From: Raffaelea ambrosiae
Taxonomy: Eukaryota > Ascomycota > Sordariomycetes > Ophiostomatales > Ophiostomataceae
NCBI GenBank assembly: GCA_002778195.1
Contig: PCDI01000009.1
Location: 1,266,725 to 1,330,724 of the forward strand
Length of the DNA: 64,000 nucleotides
Direction: 5' to 3'
Below the pieces are notes generated by a model. That model was not told the origin of the DNA and searched no databases. It was given only the letters and a program-made list of their open reading frames with translations. A program made the position numbers and the translations under genes. Shown here piece by piece: positions 27,201 to 40,167 of this stretch. The first letter of the stretch is position 1; every line of letters begins with the position of its first letter.

Positions 27201-30200
27201 TTTTTTTTTAATAAAGTCGTTTTTAATTCGTATATATATCTTTAAGTAATATTTTATAAAAAGATAAAATAACGTATCGTTAGTTATAATATTAACCGTA
27301 TTATTATATACGTACTTTGTTATTAGTAAGAGCTTAGTTTAATTCGTTTAAAACTCGCTCGTAAACGCGCGTAAATAGTGCTTTAACGTTTGGTTTATTC
27401 TTTTAGTTTAATCGTCGGTTTACGAGTGAAACGCCGTAAAAAAGCGTTTTTTAATAAAGAGATTTACGTAAAGCGTTATTTAATACGCAAAGACGCTCCC
27501 TCGATTCGAAATAATACCATATAATACACTAAATCTTATTTCGATTTTTATATATAAAACCTTTATTAACTAGTTTAACGTTATCGTCGTTTTTATAAAA
27601 AGAAACTTTATTATCTTTATAAGCTTGTTTACGATTATTAAAATCGTATTTACGTTTTACTCTTTATAGTAGATTTTTAACAATCTCGTTACGAAATTTA
27701 TAAAGATTTTTTACAACGGTTTTCGTAAAATAAAAAGTATTTATAACTAGTCGTATAATTTATACTATAATACCGCTCCTTATATATACGTTAAATAATT
27801 ATCGACGTACTCATAAATATATATATATTTATATACTTTTAAAAGAATTTTCTTTTTACCAACTCTTTTATACGAGTTCTTTTAAAGTGCTTCGTTAAAA
27901 GGCTATCGTAGTATACTTAAGAGATTTCCCTTTTTATCACTTCTTTTTTTAAAACGTAAATACGATTTTTAAACCGTAATAGTTCTTTTAACCTTACGCT
28001 TTAATATTTAAAGGTAATCGTAATCGTTTTAGTTTAAGCTTTTAACTACTAAGTCTTCTCATCACTTACTTATAAAGCTTAAAGCAATTTTATTAATAAC
28101 GTATTTACATTTAATATTAACGAATTCTTCTTTTTTAACACAGTTTAACACATTTTTAAAAAAACCAACTATTTAAAGTAAAAATAAGACCGCCATCGTA
28201 ACTTTAACGGTAGCTCGCTTCGAGGTTATTACTAAAAGGTATTTAAATAATAAGTTTAAATTCATTAAATTTAAATAAAAGAGTCTTCGTACTTTTTACT
28301 CGCTTAAAGTATTATCCCTACGTAACTAATATAAACCGTATTAAGCGATAACTCTTTTTAAACCGTAACCACTTTAATTTTAACGCGACTAAAATAAACA
28401 TATAAAACTAACATTTATTTCGCGAACATTAACCGCGATTCGAAGTCGAAAAGCAGCTTTAACTCCTCTTTTTTATTCGGTTTTTCTTAATAGTTCGATC
28501 TTTAAAAAGGGTTATTAACGAGATTAGTTTTTTTAATTTAATATTTAATTTTAAAATTAAAAAAAGTAAAATATATATACTATTTAACTTACTTTTCGTT
28601 TAACTTTTTTTATTATATAAATATACGTAAGTTAATATAGTTTAATAAAACTTTAATTTTATATTAGTTACTCTTTAAGTATTAACGTTAATATTTAAAA
28701 GAATTTATAATTATTATTATCTTTTAATTAAAAGTATTATATCGTAACTTTAACTCGTTTTATTTTTAAAACTAAAATACGATAAAGTATTAATAACCTT
28801 CGTCGTTTAACTAAAATAAAATCCTCGCTTTTACGAATTTTAATACATTGGTTTTAAGTTATAAACAGCGCGTTAAGTTAAAGTGCTTTAATAAAAAAAA
28901 GCGTAAGTAAATTCTTCTCGTAATTAATAAAATACTTATATCGCCCTTTTATTAAAGCGCACTCGTTTAAACTTTTTCTCGTTTTTCATCCTTTTTAAAA
29001 GCTTATTTAACGAGGTTATAATTTTAAAATATTTTTAAATAAAACGTTAGTAAAAGTTATAAAATTTTAAAAACATTTAAATCTTTTAATACGTTTTAAG
29101 TAACTTTTAAATAGCGATAACCTTTATTTAAGCTGGGTTTATTTATATTTTAATATTAAAGAAAATGAATTTTAAAAACTCGATTTAATTTTAATATATA
29201 TTTAATTAAGTTTATAAATAATTATGCTTTTTATAACCTTTTAAATATATTTTATATATGTTTAATATATTCGTTTTAGTTTTTAAAAAACATTAATACG
29301 TTATTTATATACGTAATATACGTTACGTCGATTAACTCGCGAAAAGCTATATAAACGTAGTATTAAAACGTAATCGACGTATTTATAAAGCTAAACGATA
29401 AAACTATATACTCGTAATGCTTATACTACGTACGAAACGCCGTCTTTCACTCGTCTCTTTCTTTAATTCGAATTCGATAATAAGCGTTTTTAATATCGAG
29501 TTTAATAAAATACTTAACGCTCGAAATCCGGTTTAAAATCTTTAAAATTAACGAAAAAGCGTAACGGTTTTTAATTATAACTTTATTAAAGCTTTAATAG
29601 TTAACGTAAAGTTATAAAAAGCCGTCTTTTTTAAGTACGAAAAGGATAAGTGCTTTAACTAAGCTTTTACTTAATTAAATTCACTCGTTTTATAAGTTAT
29701 TTTTGAAATACTTTTATAACTCTTTTAACTTTTATTTAAATAAAGAGTAAATCGTTTTATAAAAGAGTTACGCTTCGTTAACTAAGTCGATTAAATAATT
29801 AGTTTTTTAAATAAACGATAATATAACCGCGTTCGTCTCGTTAAATACGAAACCGAAATCGATAAACTTCGTTGATAAGCTATCGTAAAGCCGGCGCTTC
29901 GAGGTTGCTTCGTCTTTAAAAAGGTATTATTTAAACTTAATTTATTTAAAACGATTAAAAAGTATAAAAACTATATATACGATTACGGCGTTTTTAATTT
30001 TTTTAACGAACTTTCGAAGTGTATTAATTATAAGCTTATTTAAACGATAATTAAAACACTATTAACTACTTTTAATCGTATTAATAGTTAAATCCTTTAA
30101 AATCGTAACTTTTAAAAGAATAAAGCTTTTACTCGCCGCTTTTATTCGCGAAATACTCACGTAAAGCCGTATAAACTCTTTAGTTTAACTTTAATAATCG

Positions 30201-31824
30201 ATAAGCTTTAACAATACCTTTTATAACGTTATTAACGTAATAGTTAAACCGTTTACTATTTTTAAACGCGAAGCTTAACTCTTTCTCCTTTTAAGCTTAA
30301 CCTACGCGGCGAATTTTAATAAAACAATATTAACCTTCGCTTTCGTATCGAAGTTAACGATAGTTTAATGTTTTTAATCGGTTTTCATTATAACTAAGTT
30401 ATATAATCGTACGCCGATTTTTACTTTAATAAACGCTTTTTTTTTAATTAAATAAAAGCGTTTACGCGTTTTTTATCTTTTTCTTCGACTTAACGTTAAG
30501 CTTTAATACACCTTTAACCTTTTAAACTTTCGTAAGGTTGGTTTTCAACTTCGTATACTTCGATATAATATACTCTTTTTCTTTATAATTATAATACGTA
30601 ATACTCGGCTTTTTATTCGTTTTCTTTTTAAGCTTCTCTCCCTTTTTCTCCTTTAAACCGCTTTTAAAACGCGGGTTATTCGCGCTTTTAAAGGTGTTTT
30701 ACTATCTCCTTTTAAAGTTACTTCGCGGCTTTTCGTTTTTTAACTTCCTCTTTTTTTATATACTACTTTTAATAGTTCTTTATACGAGTAATAAAAGTGT
30801 TAAAATTAATAAATTAATAATTAAAGCCGGTTATTAACGATTATCGTAGGTTTTTTTATAACTCGAAATAAAAAGTCTTTTTTTAATAGTGTTTAAAAAA
30901 AACTTTTATCTTCGACTCGAAAAATCGAAGGTAAAAAAGAAATTTAATTAAGCTTTAATTCTCGTTTTAAACCGCTTTTTAATATTATTAATAAACGATT
31001 AACGACGAGTTTTCGCTTTCGAAAAAAAGCGTTATCGTTTATTTTTTAAAACAAGTTTACGACCTTTTCGCTTATTAAATTTCCTCTTTTAAGCTTAAGT
31101 TAATTAAATATTACTTTTATTAGTTTTAAAAATAATATTAAACCGAGATAAAGCTATTAATACGCGTTTTTTCGAGTCGTAAAAACGTTATAAAGCGGTT
31201 TTAAAAACGTTTTTTACCGTTTTAACTTACGTATTTCGTTATATAAAGGTAAACTTACTCGTAAACTTATTAAAAAATAAAATCTTTACGTTAACTTCGT
31301 CGTCGTAGTTATCTTTATTATAATCTTCGCTTTCGTTAACCCTTAAGTTAAGCGTTAATAAATAAATTATACTACGAAAAGTTATCTTACGATAATCTTT
31401 AATACTCGCTTTCGTTTCGTTATATACGCTCGTTAATTTTAAAGCATTCTTCGTTATTAATATTTAAGCTGTTTAAAGTTATAAAGTTTATTACTTAGTT
31501 TATAAAAGCTTAACTTCGATGCTACGAATTTATTTAACGAGTATTAACCGCTCTTTCGTTTATTCGAGCTCGTAATAAGCTTAAGTCGCGACGAGTTCGT
31601 CGTATTTAACGGCTCTTTAAGTTAACGTAACCGCGAGTAACGTTTCGTTATTAAGTTAATCGCTCGCTTCGATCGCTTTTTTTTTAATATTAAAAAATAT
31701 AATCGTTATTAATAAAAAGTTTTTATTAATAGCTGTTACTATCGTTTACCCTCGTTTTTATTATTTTATACTTAGTATTATCTTTTTTAATCTTTTAAGT
31801 AACTTTAAATAAAAGATTTAAAAA

Positions 31825-32188
31825 TGTTAAAATAATACTTATAGTTAAATAGAGGATTATAAAAGATAAAAGTATTTTATTAACGAAGGTAAGATTTCGT
31901 AAATTATATAATTAATTTTTTTTTTTAAAAAAGTGTGAAAGGTTTTCGTTATATCGAAGGCTTTTAAAAAGCTTTATACGCGGCTCTTTTAAACCGCGTA
32001 CGAAGCTTTAACTTTACGTTATAATTAGGGGCTTATACGTGCGCTTCGAAGCGTACTTCGCCTCGTGACCGCGTTAACTACGCAGTTACGTGCTTCACTA
32101 GGGGGCGGCACGTGCTTAAGCTAGTCGCTTACACGTATTTAAGTTATTCGTAAAGCACGTATTCGAACAAGCTTACAATGTTTTTATA
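31825..32188 (-). repeat. 5' LTR of A3
   Basis: It begins TGTTAAAATAATACTTATAG and ends at GTTTTTATA. It is more heavily AT-shifted than the left LTR of the same element. No tRNA primer-binding site could be recognised next to it. Confidence 0.78.
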
Positions 32189-32197
32189 AGCGGTTAG

Positions 32198-32202
32198 TAA
32201 AA
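32198..32202. repeat. Target site duplication of B3, left copy (TAAAA)
   Basis: TAAAA directly left of the B3 LTR is repeated directly right of the other LTR at 38380-38384. A 5-bp duplication is normal for Gypsy-type integration and fixes both element borders. Confidence 0.85.
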
Positions 32203-32620
32203 TATAACGAACACCGGGTTCTCAAGTAATAAACCTGCGTGGGAGTTTATATTAACAGGATAGTCAAGGCTTGGGGTTCACAATACTAAAGCGATCTTGT
32301 TTCTTCGTGCGGGTGAGTGTTCGAGAGCTGTTAAGGCTATTCGGGCTTGTCCTAAATACTTAAATTAACTACTAAAGAGTCTGACTCTTCTATCTATTTG
32401 CTCGAGGGAGCGAGCCTGCTCTTTTATCTATTTAAGATAATCACTGCTTCGTGATCGGGATTAGTGATTATCACTAATTATCATTAATTATCACTAATTC
32501 CCGGTAATCCTGCGTAATAAGTCACGTAATATACTTTTCTACCTTTCTTAACCGCTTTTGTGGTTCCGTTCGCGGCCAATGGTGGCGCTTTAGCTGGGGG
32601 CGGTAACGCGGGTCGTAATA
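32203..32620 (-). repeat. 3' LTR of B3 (418 bp)
   Basis: It begins TATAACGAACACC and ends GGTCGTAATA. It aligns without gaps to the right LTR, with about 35 differences by eye, all transitions, most leaving this copy the more AT-rich one. Confidence 0.9.
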
Positions 32621-32635
32621 TTATCCTCCTCCTTC
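32621..32635 (-). other. Polypurine tract of B3
   Basis: The plus strand TTATCCTCCTCCTTC reads GAAGGAGGAGGATAA on the element strand, directly beside the 3' LTR, as expected for the plus-strand primer. Confidence 0.75.
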
Positions 32636-35600
32636 ATTGTTTTTACCCTTAAAAACTTAGCTTTGTTTTCTCCTTTCGTAAGTTCCCTCATTATGCTTTC
32701 TTGGGTTATGAAGTCGTATCCTTCGTAGCGTCGCGCCGTTTTTACTAACTCCATCGATTTCGAAGGTTTTAAAGTTATACCGTGTTCGTTTTGTTCTTCG
32801 AGGGGGTTCTCTTATCGGATGTTTAAGGGGGGGTCTCGTTGTTCTGCTTACGTCCGACGCGAGCGTTTTTGTAATAACTCGAAAGAGCCGGCTTCTCCCT
32901 ATAAGTGTTTTTTTTCTTTTGTAATTCTTCTTTTCTAACTTCCTTGTATAGTGGAGCGTCTTCTTACCGAGTCTCGCCGCTTCAAAGGGGTCGAAAACCT
33001 AGTTAAGTAAGAGCTTCTATCAACGTAAAAAGCTTTTAACGAGGGTTTCGCCCGTTTAATCGTTTAAAGCGTTAAAGGGAGGAGGTAGTTACGAGAGCGA
33101 AGGACTTAACCGCTCGTAATTTAAAGACGTTAAATAAGCTAAATGCCGTTAAAGAGCGCGAGCGTTAAAAAGCGACTCATACCGAGGTAAATCGTGTGTT
33201 TGTCGAGGAATCTAAAGTCGCAGCGCCGCTTTAGTTCTTAAAGGTCGTTAGTGTTGTCGATTAAAGTACGGTTTTAAAGTGTTTGAATGCCCTCGTAGTG
33301 GATTCTCTTATGAGGTGAGTTTTTTATTTTGTTATACGAGTCGTTATTTTGTTATTAATTCCGTTTTTAATAATCTTTTAACTTTTACGAAGCATTCGTT
33401 AAGTTCGTAACGGGTTTTTATATATTTTTTGAGTTCGAGTAATTTTTTCATTTAATAAAGTAGCGAATTTATTTTTCTTTTTCTTTATGTTTAACGATTC
33501 TTTCCACTTCGTATTTTACTTCGTCGTTATTAAGTTCCACCTTTATTTCGATTGGAATGTTTTTACGAAATAAGTATACAACTCCTCTCTTCGTTAAAGT
33601 TGGTCCTTTAACTCTTCTTTTATTAACTTGTCGTGTTATGTTTTCTTACGTTTTCTTAAGGTTCCTTTAAAGTGTTTCTTATATTTTCACTATGTTTTCC
33701 TTATACTACGAGGCTGCTTATACTTAGCTTTTTTTTTATTCTAATTATCGGTACGCTTTCGAGTGGAATTCGTAGTTAACGTAAAATAAGAATATTTCGA
33801 TCGTTCTCGTATTTACGTTGTTATAAGCGAATTATATTAATGGTAGTAACTGCACTTAATCGTTTTATAAGTGGTTTACATAGCTTCGTAAGTATTACTC
33901 AATAATCTAGTTGGTTCTTTCTATTTATCCGTCCGTTTATAAGTAGAATGCTATAAACATCTTGTGTTTCGTCCCTAACTGTTTTATAAACGACTACTAG
34001 AATCTAGATTTAAAGAGCTTGTCTCTATTTAATATGATTTCTTTTAACAACCCGTGGTTAGCTAAAATAGTCTTTAGGAATGTATATACTAGTTCGTCTG
34101 CGTTGCTTACTTCTTTATACGGTATGAAGTAAGCGTATTTCGTAAGTTTACAAACGATAACAAAGATGCTATCGTAAGTTGTTTTTATAAAAGGTTCTTT
34201 TAATTTTAATAGCTTTACGATGAAGTTTAAGCTAATAAATTCCTATAGTCTAATAAAAATCCGTAATAACTTCAACAGTTCGTATAGTTTATAACGTTTT
34301 ATTTTATTCTTTTTACACACATTACAGTTTCTAATAACTTTTACGATAATTTTCTTAATTCTAAAGAAGTCGTAGTTCCTCTAAATTCGTTTTATAGTAA
34401 CTCTAATTCCTTAGTATCTATAAGCTCGTGCCTCGTGAATATCTCTAATAAAGTCTTCTTAATTTTCTCGGGGTACATAGATTTTGCTGTGATAGCTGTG
34501 CTATAACCCTATAATCGGAAATTCTTCTTTTTCTTTTTCCATCATTTTTTACTACTACATTTCTAATTCTTCTTTCTAATTAAGGTTTATGTTAGTCTTA
34601 TATACTATTAACAATTATCAGTATATTACTAAGTCTCTTTATTGGTTTTACTATAAAAGTGTTATTACCTCTAATAATACCTCTTATTAGTGGTTTACAC
34701 GTCTACTAAGCGCGTCGGCTCTCTCGTTTTTTATTCCCTTACGATAAGCGATTCGGAAATCGAATTACAATAAGAATTCCGCCCATCGGGTTTATCGTTT
34801 ATTCAACACCTTAGTTGTCGTAAACTATACTAAGTTTTTATAATTAGTGAAGACTTTTACCTGTTATTAAGCTTCGATTAAATAGTGTTACCATTTTTAA
34901 AACGCGTAAATAATTGCTATGAGTTCCTTATCGTAAATGGGATAATTGAGTTCTAATCCGTTTAATTTGTGTAAAAAGAAGGCGATAAAGTGTAGCCTTC
35001 CTTACTCATCTCGTTATCCTAGTTATCCTTCGATAACGTAGTTAAAAGCATTTGTTTCTACCTCGTATTCTTTTGTTAAGTCTGCTTTATATAGTATTAA
35101 GTCTTTAAAAACTCTCTCTTTAAGTTCTTCGAATGCTTCCTATTCTTTTATTATTCATTCGAATTTCTAGTCTTTCTTTATTAAGTTTGTTAAGGGTCGT
35201 ACGATTTCTTCGTAACGATAAATAAACTACCAATAAAAGTTTACGAATCCTAAAAATCCCTTAACTTCAATAACGTTAATAAGTTTTAACCATTTTTTAA
35301 TAGTTTAAATCTTTTTTTCTTATATTCGTATACATTCGGGCTTTATTATATAACTTAAATAGTCGACTCTTTTTTAGTGAAAGTGGCTCTTTTCCAATTC
35401 CACTAAGAGTTCGGCGTCTTACAACTTCTTTAAAACGTTTAACACGTGCTTTTCGTAACTTTTCAAGTTCTTAAAAAAGATAAAGATATCGTTTAAGTAT
35501 ACGATAATCGTAATGTTTAAGTACTCTCTTAACACGTTGTTTATTATATTTTAAAACGATATAAGTGTATTCGTTAAGCCGAAAGGTATAACCGTGTATT

Positions 35601-37961
35601 CGTAGTATTCGTATCGCGTTTTAAAAACCGTTTTCCATTCTTCTCCGTTTTTTATTCGAATTAGGTTGTAAACCCCTCGTAAGTCGAGTACTATAAACCA
35701 TTACGCTCTTTAAAGTCTATTTCGTAGCTCTTTAATAAAAGGTAGTAGATAACGGTCTTTAATAGTGATGTTATTTAGTTGTTAGTAATCGATATATAGT
35801 CGTAGTTTTTCGTTTTTCTTTAAAACGAATAAGATCGAGTATTCTACTAACGAATTAGATGGTTTGATGTAACCCTTCTTTAAGTTTTCATCAAGATATT
35901 CTTTAAGTACTTTAAGTTATATCTCGTTTAGTTCGTAAATTCGGTGAAATTTAAACTATTTTCCTTCTTTTAAAGGTATTTCGTAATCTTAAAGTCCGTG
36001 TTTTAATAAGCCGGTGTTAAGTGTTTCTTAAAACACCTTATTAAATTTTTAATATTATTTAGAAACTTATAATACGTTGGCTTTCGTCGTTTTTACTAAC
36101 GTTCGTTTTCATCCTAATTCACTTACGAAGTATTATACTCGCGTAGTGATTAAATCCTTCTTTATTACTAAAGATTTCTTAAAGCCCTTTTACCTTGCCT
36201 TTTTTTTTAAAAGCATAGTAGTATTTGTTTAAACGCTTAGTTTTTATAAGCTATTCTTAAAGGTTAGTACCTATTTCTCGTCTTTAACCGTTCTTTTTAT
36301 TAGTTAAACATTATCTCAATAAATCTAGTTAGTAATTTAATCGATTCGGAAATTATTTTTTCGTAATTAAAGTAATCTTAATATGATTTTATACGATGTT
36401 AATCCTATAATGTCGAATAAAAGGTTCTTAAGTCGTCCTTAAACCAAGGTTGAGAGATAATCAATTTCTTTATCAACCACTCCTTCGTTATAAACTACGA
36501 TATTTCCTTCAAAGGTGTTAAGTCGATAAGGTTTTTTTTTAGTTTTTTATAGTGTTTAATACTTATTAACAAATGTAAAAGATATATAATTCCCTTAAAC
36601 GCCGCAATCCACTATTATCGTAACTAGCGTCCCATTATAAACAATTTATACTTCAATATATAACTTTAAAGCGTCATCTTCCTTACTAACCTCTGTTAAA
36701 AACCTCCGTTCCTAAATCGCTTATAGTTCTTTTAACAACGATTCGTATCGTTTTTTTGTCGTTAGTCGGCTTCGTCTTAAAGGTCTTATTACAAGCTCTT
36801 ATACTAGTCGAGGATTTTAACTTATACGTAAACGCGGCATTCCGGGTTTAAGCAACGAATCCAGTCGTCTAGTTTCCTCATACAAGCTATTAAGTATTCT
36901 TCTTCTAGTTCTAACACTACGTAGAATTCGTCTAAGTTAGTCTATACAACCTACTAATACTTTAATTCGTCGTTCTAAAACGAAGTCTCGATTAGTCGTT
37001 TTTAATAGCGTTTTAAGTAAACTCCTTAAGCTACCTTTTCTTTAAAGTGGGTTTAACATTAGTTGATAACACATAATACTCATACAACCTCCTCGTATCG
37101 AAGGTTTTTAAAGTCGACTCGGGGATCGTCTCCTTTCTTTACCGCGAATATACCTCCCTATCAGTATCCCGACGCTATCTATATAAGCGTCACCCTGGGG
37201 ATAGAGAAGGTCGTAATGTTAGTGTTTAATGTTAGTGTTATATATTGTTCAACGTAATGTAACACTTCTTCTTCTTATCGCATAGTATAAGCGAGTTCCT
37301 CTCTTTATTCGGTTAAAGGAAGGTGTCGAACCATAACGACGGTCCGTCCTTTACACGTTTTACGATGGCGTGCGACGTTGTCTTTTCGTCTTTAATAACC
37401 GCATTTTTCGCACTCGTCTTTTAGTGTAAGTATGTTGTTTTCTTTTGCCCACTTCGAGTAGTACACCCAATAGTGTCGGTGCAAATCTTTATTTTACGCT
37501 ACTTCGTAAAAGCCTCCGCAGGCTCCCTCGTTCCAAAGTTCACACTTTAATGGTTTGAAGTGGTTTCGTTTGTACGCGGTTAGTAAATACTTCCACACGT
37601 ATCCTGCTTTGCATTCGTCGTAGCGGTATACGGTGGTGGGTTTGTTTTTGCGCTTAAGCTTCTTTAAGTACCATCTTACTCCGTCTTTCTCGGATTTATA
37701 AATGGAGCAGTCGTCTTCCCAACACGCGGTCTAACTGAGTAATACGTGTTCGAGGTCCTTTACATCCAAGCCGATGTCTTTAACTTCCGAAACGATAGCT
37801 ACGTTAATTTATCGTTCGAACACTAGTTGCTATTGTTTCTTAAGTTGCTTACAGTTCCGAGCGTAGTGTCTTTATTGTCCGCAGTTAAAGCACTTTCCCT
37901 TAGGTTTCTATATTGTACAGGGAGGTAGCGTCAACCTGTTCCTAAACAAGAGTAGTTAAAA

Positions 37962-38379
37962 TGTAACAAACACCGAGTTTTTAAGTGATAAACCTGCGTG
38001 GGAGTTTATATTGACAGGATAGTCAAGGCTTGGGGTTCACAATACTAAAGCGATCTTGTTTCTTCGTGCGAGTGAGTGTTCGAAAGCTATTAAAGCTATT
38101 CGGGCTTGTCCTAAATACTTAGATTGACTACTGAAGAGTCTGACTCTTCTATCTGTTTGCTCGAGGGAGCGAGCCTGCTCTTTTATCTATCTAAGGTAAT
38201 CACTGCTTCGTGATCGGGATCAGTGATTATCACTGATTATCACTGATTATCACTAATTCCCGGTGATCCTACGTGATAGGTCACGTGATATGCCTTTCTG
38301 CCTTTCTTGACCGCTTTCGTGGTTCCGTTCGCGGTCAATGGTGGCGCTTTGGCTGGGGGCGGTGACGCGGGTCGTAACA
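37962..38379 (-). repeat. 5' LTR of B3 (418 bp), nearly unmutated
   Basis: It begins TGTAACAAACACCGAG and ends GGGTCGTAACA, with intact TG...CA ends. It contains three exact tandem copies of GATTATCACT at 38225-38254. Its right half (38280-38379) has normal composition, unlike everything around it. Confidence 0.9.
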
Positions 38380-38384
38380 TAAAA
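38380..38384. repeat. Target site duplication of B3, right copy (TAAAA)
   Basis: TAAAA immediately follows the right LTR and matches 32198-32202. Confidence 0.85.
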
Positions 38385-38737
38385 GCAGAAAGGGTTGTTA
38401 TATAATTAATTATTAAAATTACGAATGATTATTATAATCACTTTAAATCGGTGATTTTAGTGATTAAAAGTGATTATAATAATTTAAAGTAATTACTTTA
38501 AATAAATAAAAAAACAAGCTCGCTCCCTCGAGTAAATAAATAAAAAAAGTTAAAACTCTTTAATAGTTAATTTAAGTATTTAAAACATTTTTAAATAACT
38601 TTAATAGCTTTTAAACACTCGCTCGTACGCACGAAAAACTAAAACTGCTTTAATATTATAAACTTTAAGCTTTAATTATTTTATTAATATAAACTCTTAC
38701 GTAAGTTTATTATTTAAGAATTTAATATTCGTTATAA
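38385..38737 (+). repeat. Family B LTR, truncated, opposite orientation
   Basis: The reverse complement matches the family B LTR from its TG end (plus strand ends ATATTCGTTATA) back to about the GCAGAAAGG block. The far end is missing. It is strongly AT-shifted. Either a solo LTR or the end of an older plus-oriented B element into which B3 landed. Confidence 0.7.
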
Positions 38738-39934
38738 TAAGTTTATAACCTTTTCACTCGTTAAATTTCTTTTTTTAAACTTAAGTTAATTAAATATTAC
38801 TTTTATTAATTTTAAAAAATAATATAAGTTAAAATAAAGTTATTAATATACACTTTTTTAAATCGTAAAAAAGTTATAAAACGGTTTTAAAAACGTCTTT
38901 TATTACTTTAACTCACGTATTTCGTTATATAAAAATAAACTTATTTATAAACTTATTAAAAAATAAAATTCTTATATTAACTTCGTTATTATAGTTTTTT
39001 TTATTATAGTTTTCGCTTTTATTAACTTTTAAACTAAGCGTTAATAAATAAATTATATTATAAAAAGTTAACTTATAATAATCTTTAATACTCGCTTACG
39101 TTTTATTATATACGTTTATTAATTTTAACTCGTTTTTACTATTAATATTTAAACCGTTTAAAGTTATAAAGTTTATTATTTAATTTATAAAAGCTTAACT
39201 TTAATATTACGAATTTATTTAACGAGTATTAACCGCTTTTTCGTTTATTTAAACTCGTAATAAACTCGTATTATAATAAGTTCATCGTTTTTAATAAGCT
39301 TTTAAACTAATATAATCGCGAATAACGTTTTATTATTAAATTAATTACTCGCTTTAACCGCTTTTTTTTAATATTAAAAAATATAATTATTATTAATAAA
39401 AAGTTTTTATTAATAACCGTTATTATCGTTTACTCTCGTTTTTATTATTTTATATTTAATATTATCTTCTTTAATTCTTTAAATAACTTTAAATAAAATA
39501 TTTAAAAATATTAAAGTAGTACTTATAATTAAATAAAAAATTATAAAAAGTAAAAGTATCTTATTAACAAAGGTAAGATCTCGTAAATTATATAACTAAA
39601 TCTTATTCCTTTTTTTTTTAAAAGGGGTGAGAGGCTTTCGTTATATCGAGGGCTTTTAAAGAGCTCTATGCGCGGCGCTTTTAAACCGCGTACGAAGCCC
39701 TAGCTCTACGCCATACTTAAGGGCCCGTGCGTGCGCTCCGTGGCGCACCTCGCCTCGTGTTTGCGCTGACTGCACAGTCACGTGCCCCGTTAGGGGGCGG
39801 CGGCACGTGCTTGGGCTGGTCGCCCGCACGTGCTTAGGCTGTTCGTACGGCACGCATCCGAGCAAGCTCGCGATGTTCTTACACTTAGGCTGCTCGCAAG
39901 GCACGCGTCCGAGCAGGCTCGCGATGTCTTTATA
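38738..39934 (-). mobile_element. Family A minus-strand fragment (A5): 5' internal part plus 5' LTR
   Basis: It aligns with A3 from about 31053 to its 5' LTR. The LTR portion is 39509-39934. It is longer than the other copies because about 50 bp near its right end (ending in CTCGCGATGT) is tandemly duplicated (about 39836-39934). The rest of the element is absent. Composition rises toward normal at the right end. Confidence 0.72.
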
Positions 39935-39970
39935 ATTATTAACAACTATCGTTATAATTACGATAATCGC

Positions 39971-40060
39971 GACCACTGATTACTCGGTAATTACGGTGAT
40001 CGTGACCGCTGGTTATTAAGTGATTACGGTGATCGCGATCGTTAGTTACTAAGTGATTAC
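39971..40060. repeat. 33-bp tandem repeat, about 2.7 copies
   Basis: Units start at 39971, 40004 and 40037 (the last partial). Shared core: ATTACGGTGATCG then GACC/GATC and a GTTA or GATTA block. A weaker partial copy lies just to the left. It sits between two LTR scraps; no known family recognised. Confidence 0.65.
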
Positions 40061-40167
40061 TTTTTTCGTAACGACTTACGTGACCGTTTTAATAACTTCT
40101 AACTAGATTTTGCCGTTAGTCGCCGCCCTTTAGTACTTATAGTGTGGAAGCCGTTTCTATAATCGTA

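Larger units (their letters stand above)
23899..32188 (-). mobile_element. Family A copy 3 (A3), both LTRs present, RIP-degraded
   Basis: About 8.3 kb in minus orientation. The 3' LTR is on the left (23899-24245) and the 5' LTR on the right (31825-32188). The polypurine tract, reversed, is at 24246-24260. Reverse transcriptase lies at about 29700-29270, with the same remnants as A1. Only about 2.1 kb remains between the 5' LTR and reverse transcriptase for gag and protease, while about 5 kb lies between reverse transcriptase and the 3' LTR, so the extra 3' region seen in A1 is a family trait. No matching target duplication is visible (TAAAC on the left, AGCGG on the right), so the ends may come from a rearrangement or different insertions. 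Stops interrupt all pol frames. Confidence 0.82.
32203..38379 (-). mobile_element. Gypsy-type LTR retrotransposon, family B copy 3 (B3), complete borders, least mutated
   Basis: 6177 bp in minus orientation, with 418-bp LTRs at 32203-32620 and 37962-38379, a TAAAA target duplication on both sides, and a reversed polypurine tract at 32621-32635. In element order on the minus strand: a gag zinc knuckle at about 37900-37843 (C-F-N-C then H and C in register, one stop inside), reverse transcriptase at about 35950-35460 ([24 protein letters not shown], catalytic box VYLNDI with one Asp changed to Asn), then decayed RNase H and integrase. Compared with B1, the gag start is missing: homology stops at about 37907, only about 55 bp before the LTR, so the copy carries an internal deletion. 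Base composition is nearer to normal than in the other copies, so it is the youngest insertion. Confidence 0.9.

Noticed and set aside
37063..37257. 64-codon plus-strand open frame in B3
   Set aside because: Antisense to the gag-pol region of a degraded retroelement; composition only.
39656..39976. 106-codon minus-strand open frame over the A5 LTR
   Set aside because: It reads through the LTR and its internal duplication (repeated IASLLG..PYEQPK blocks); a product of repeats, not a gene.
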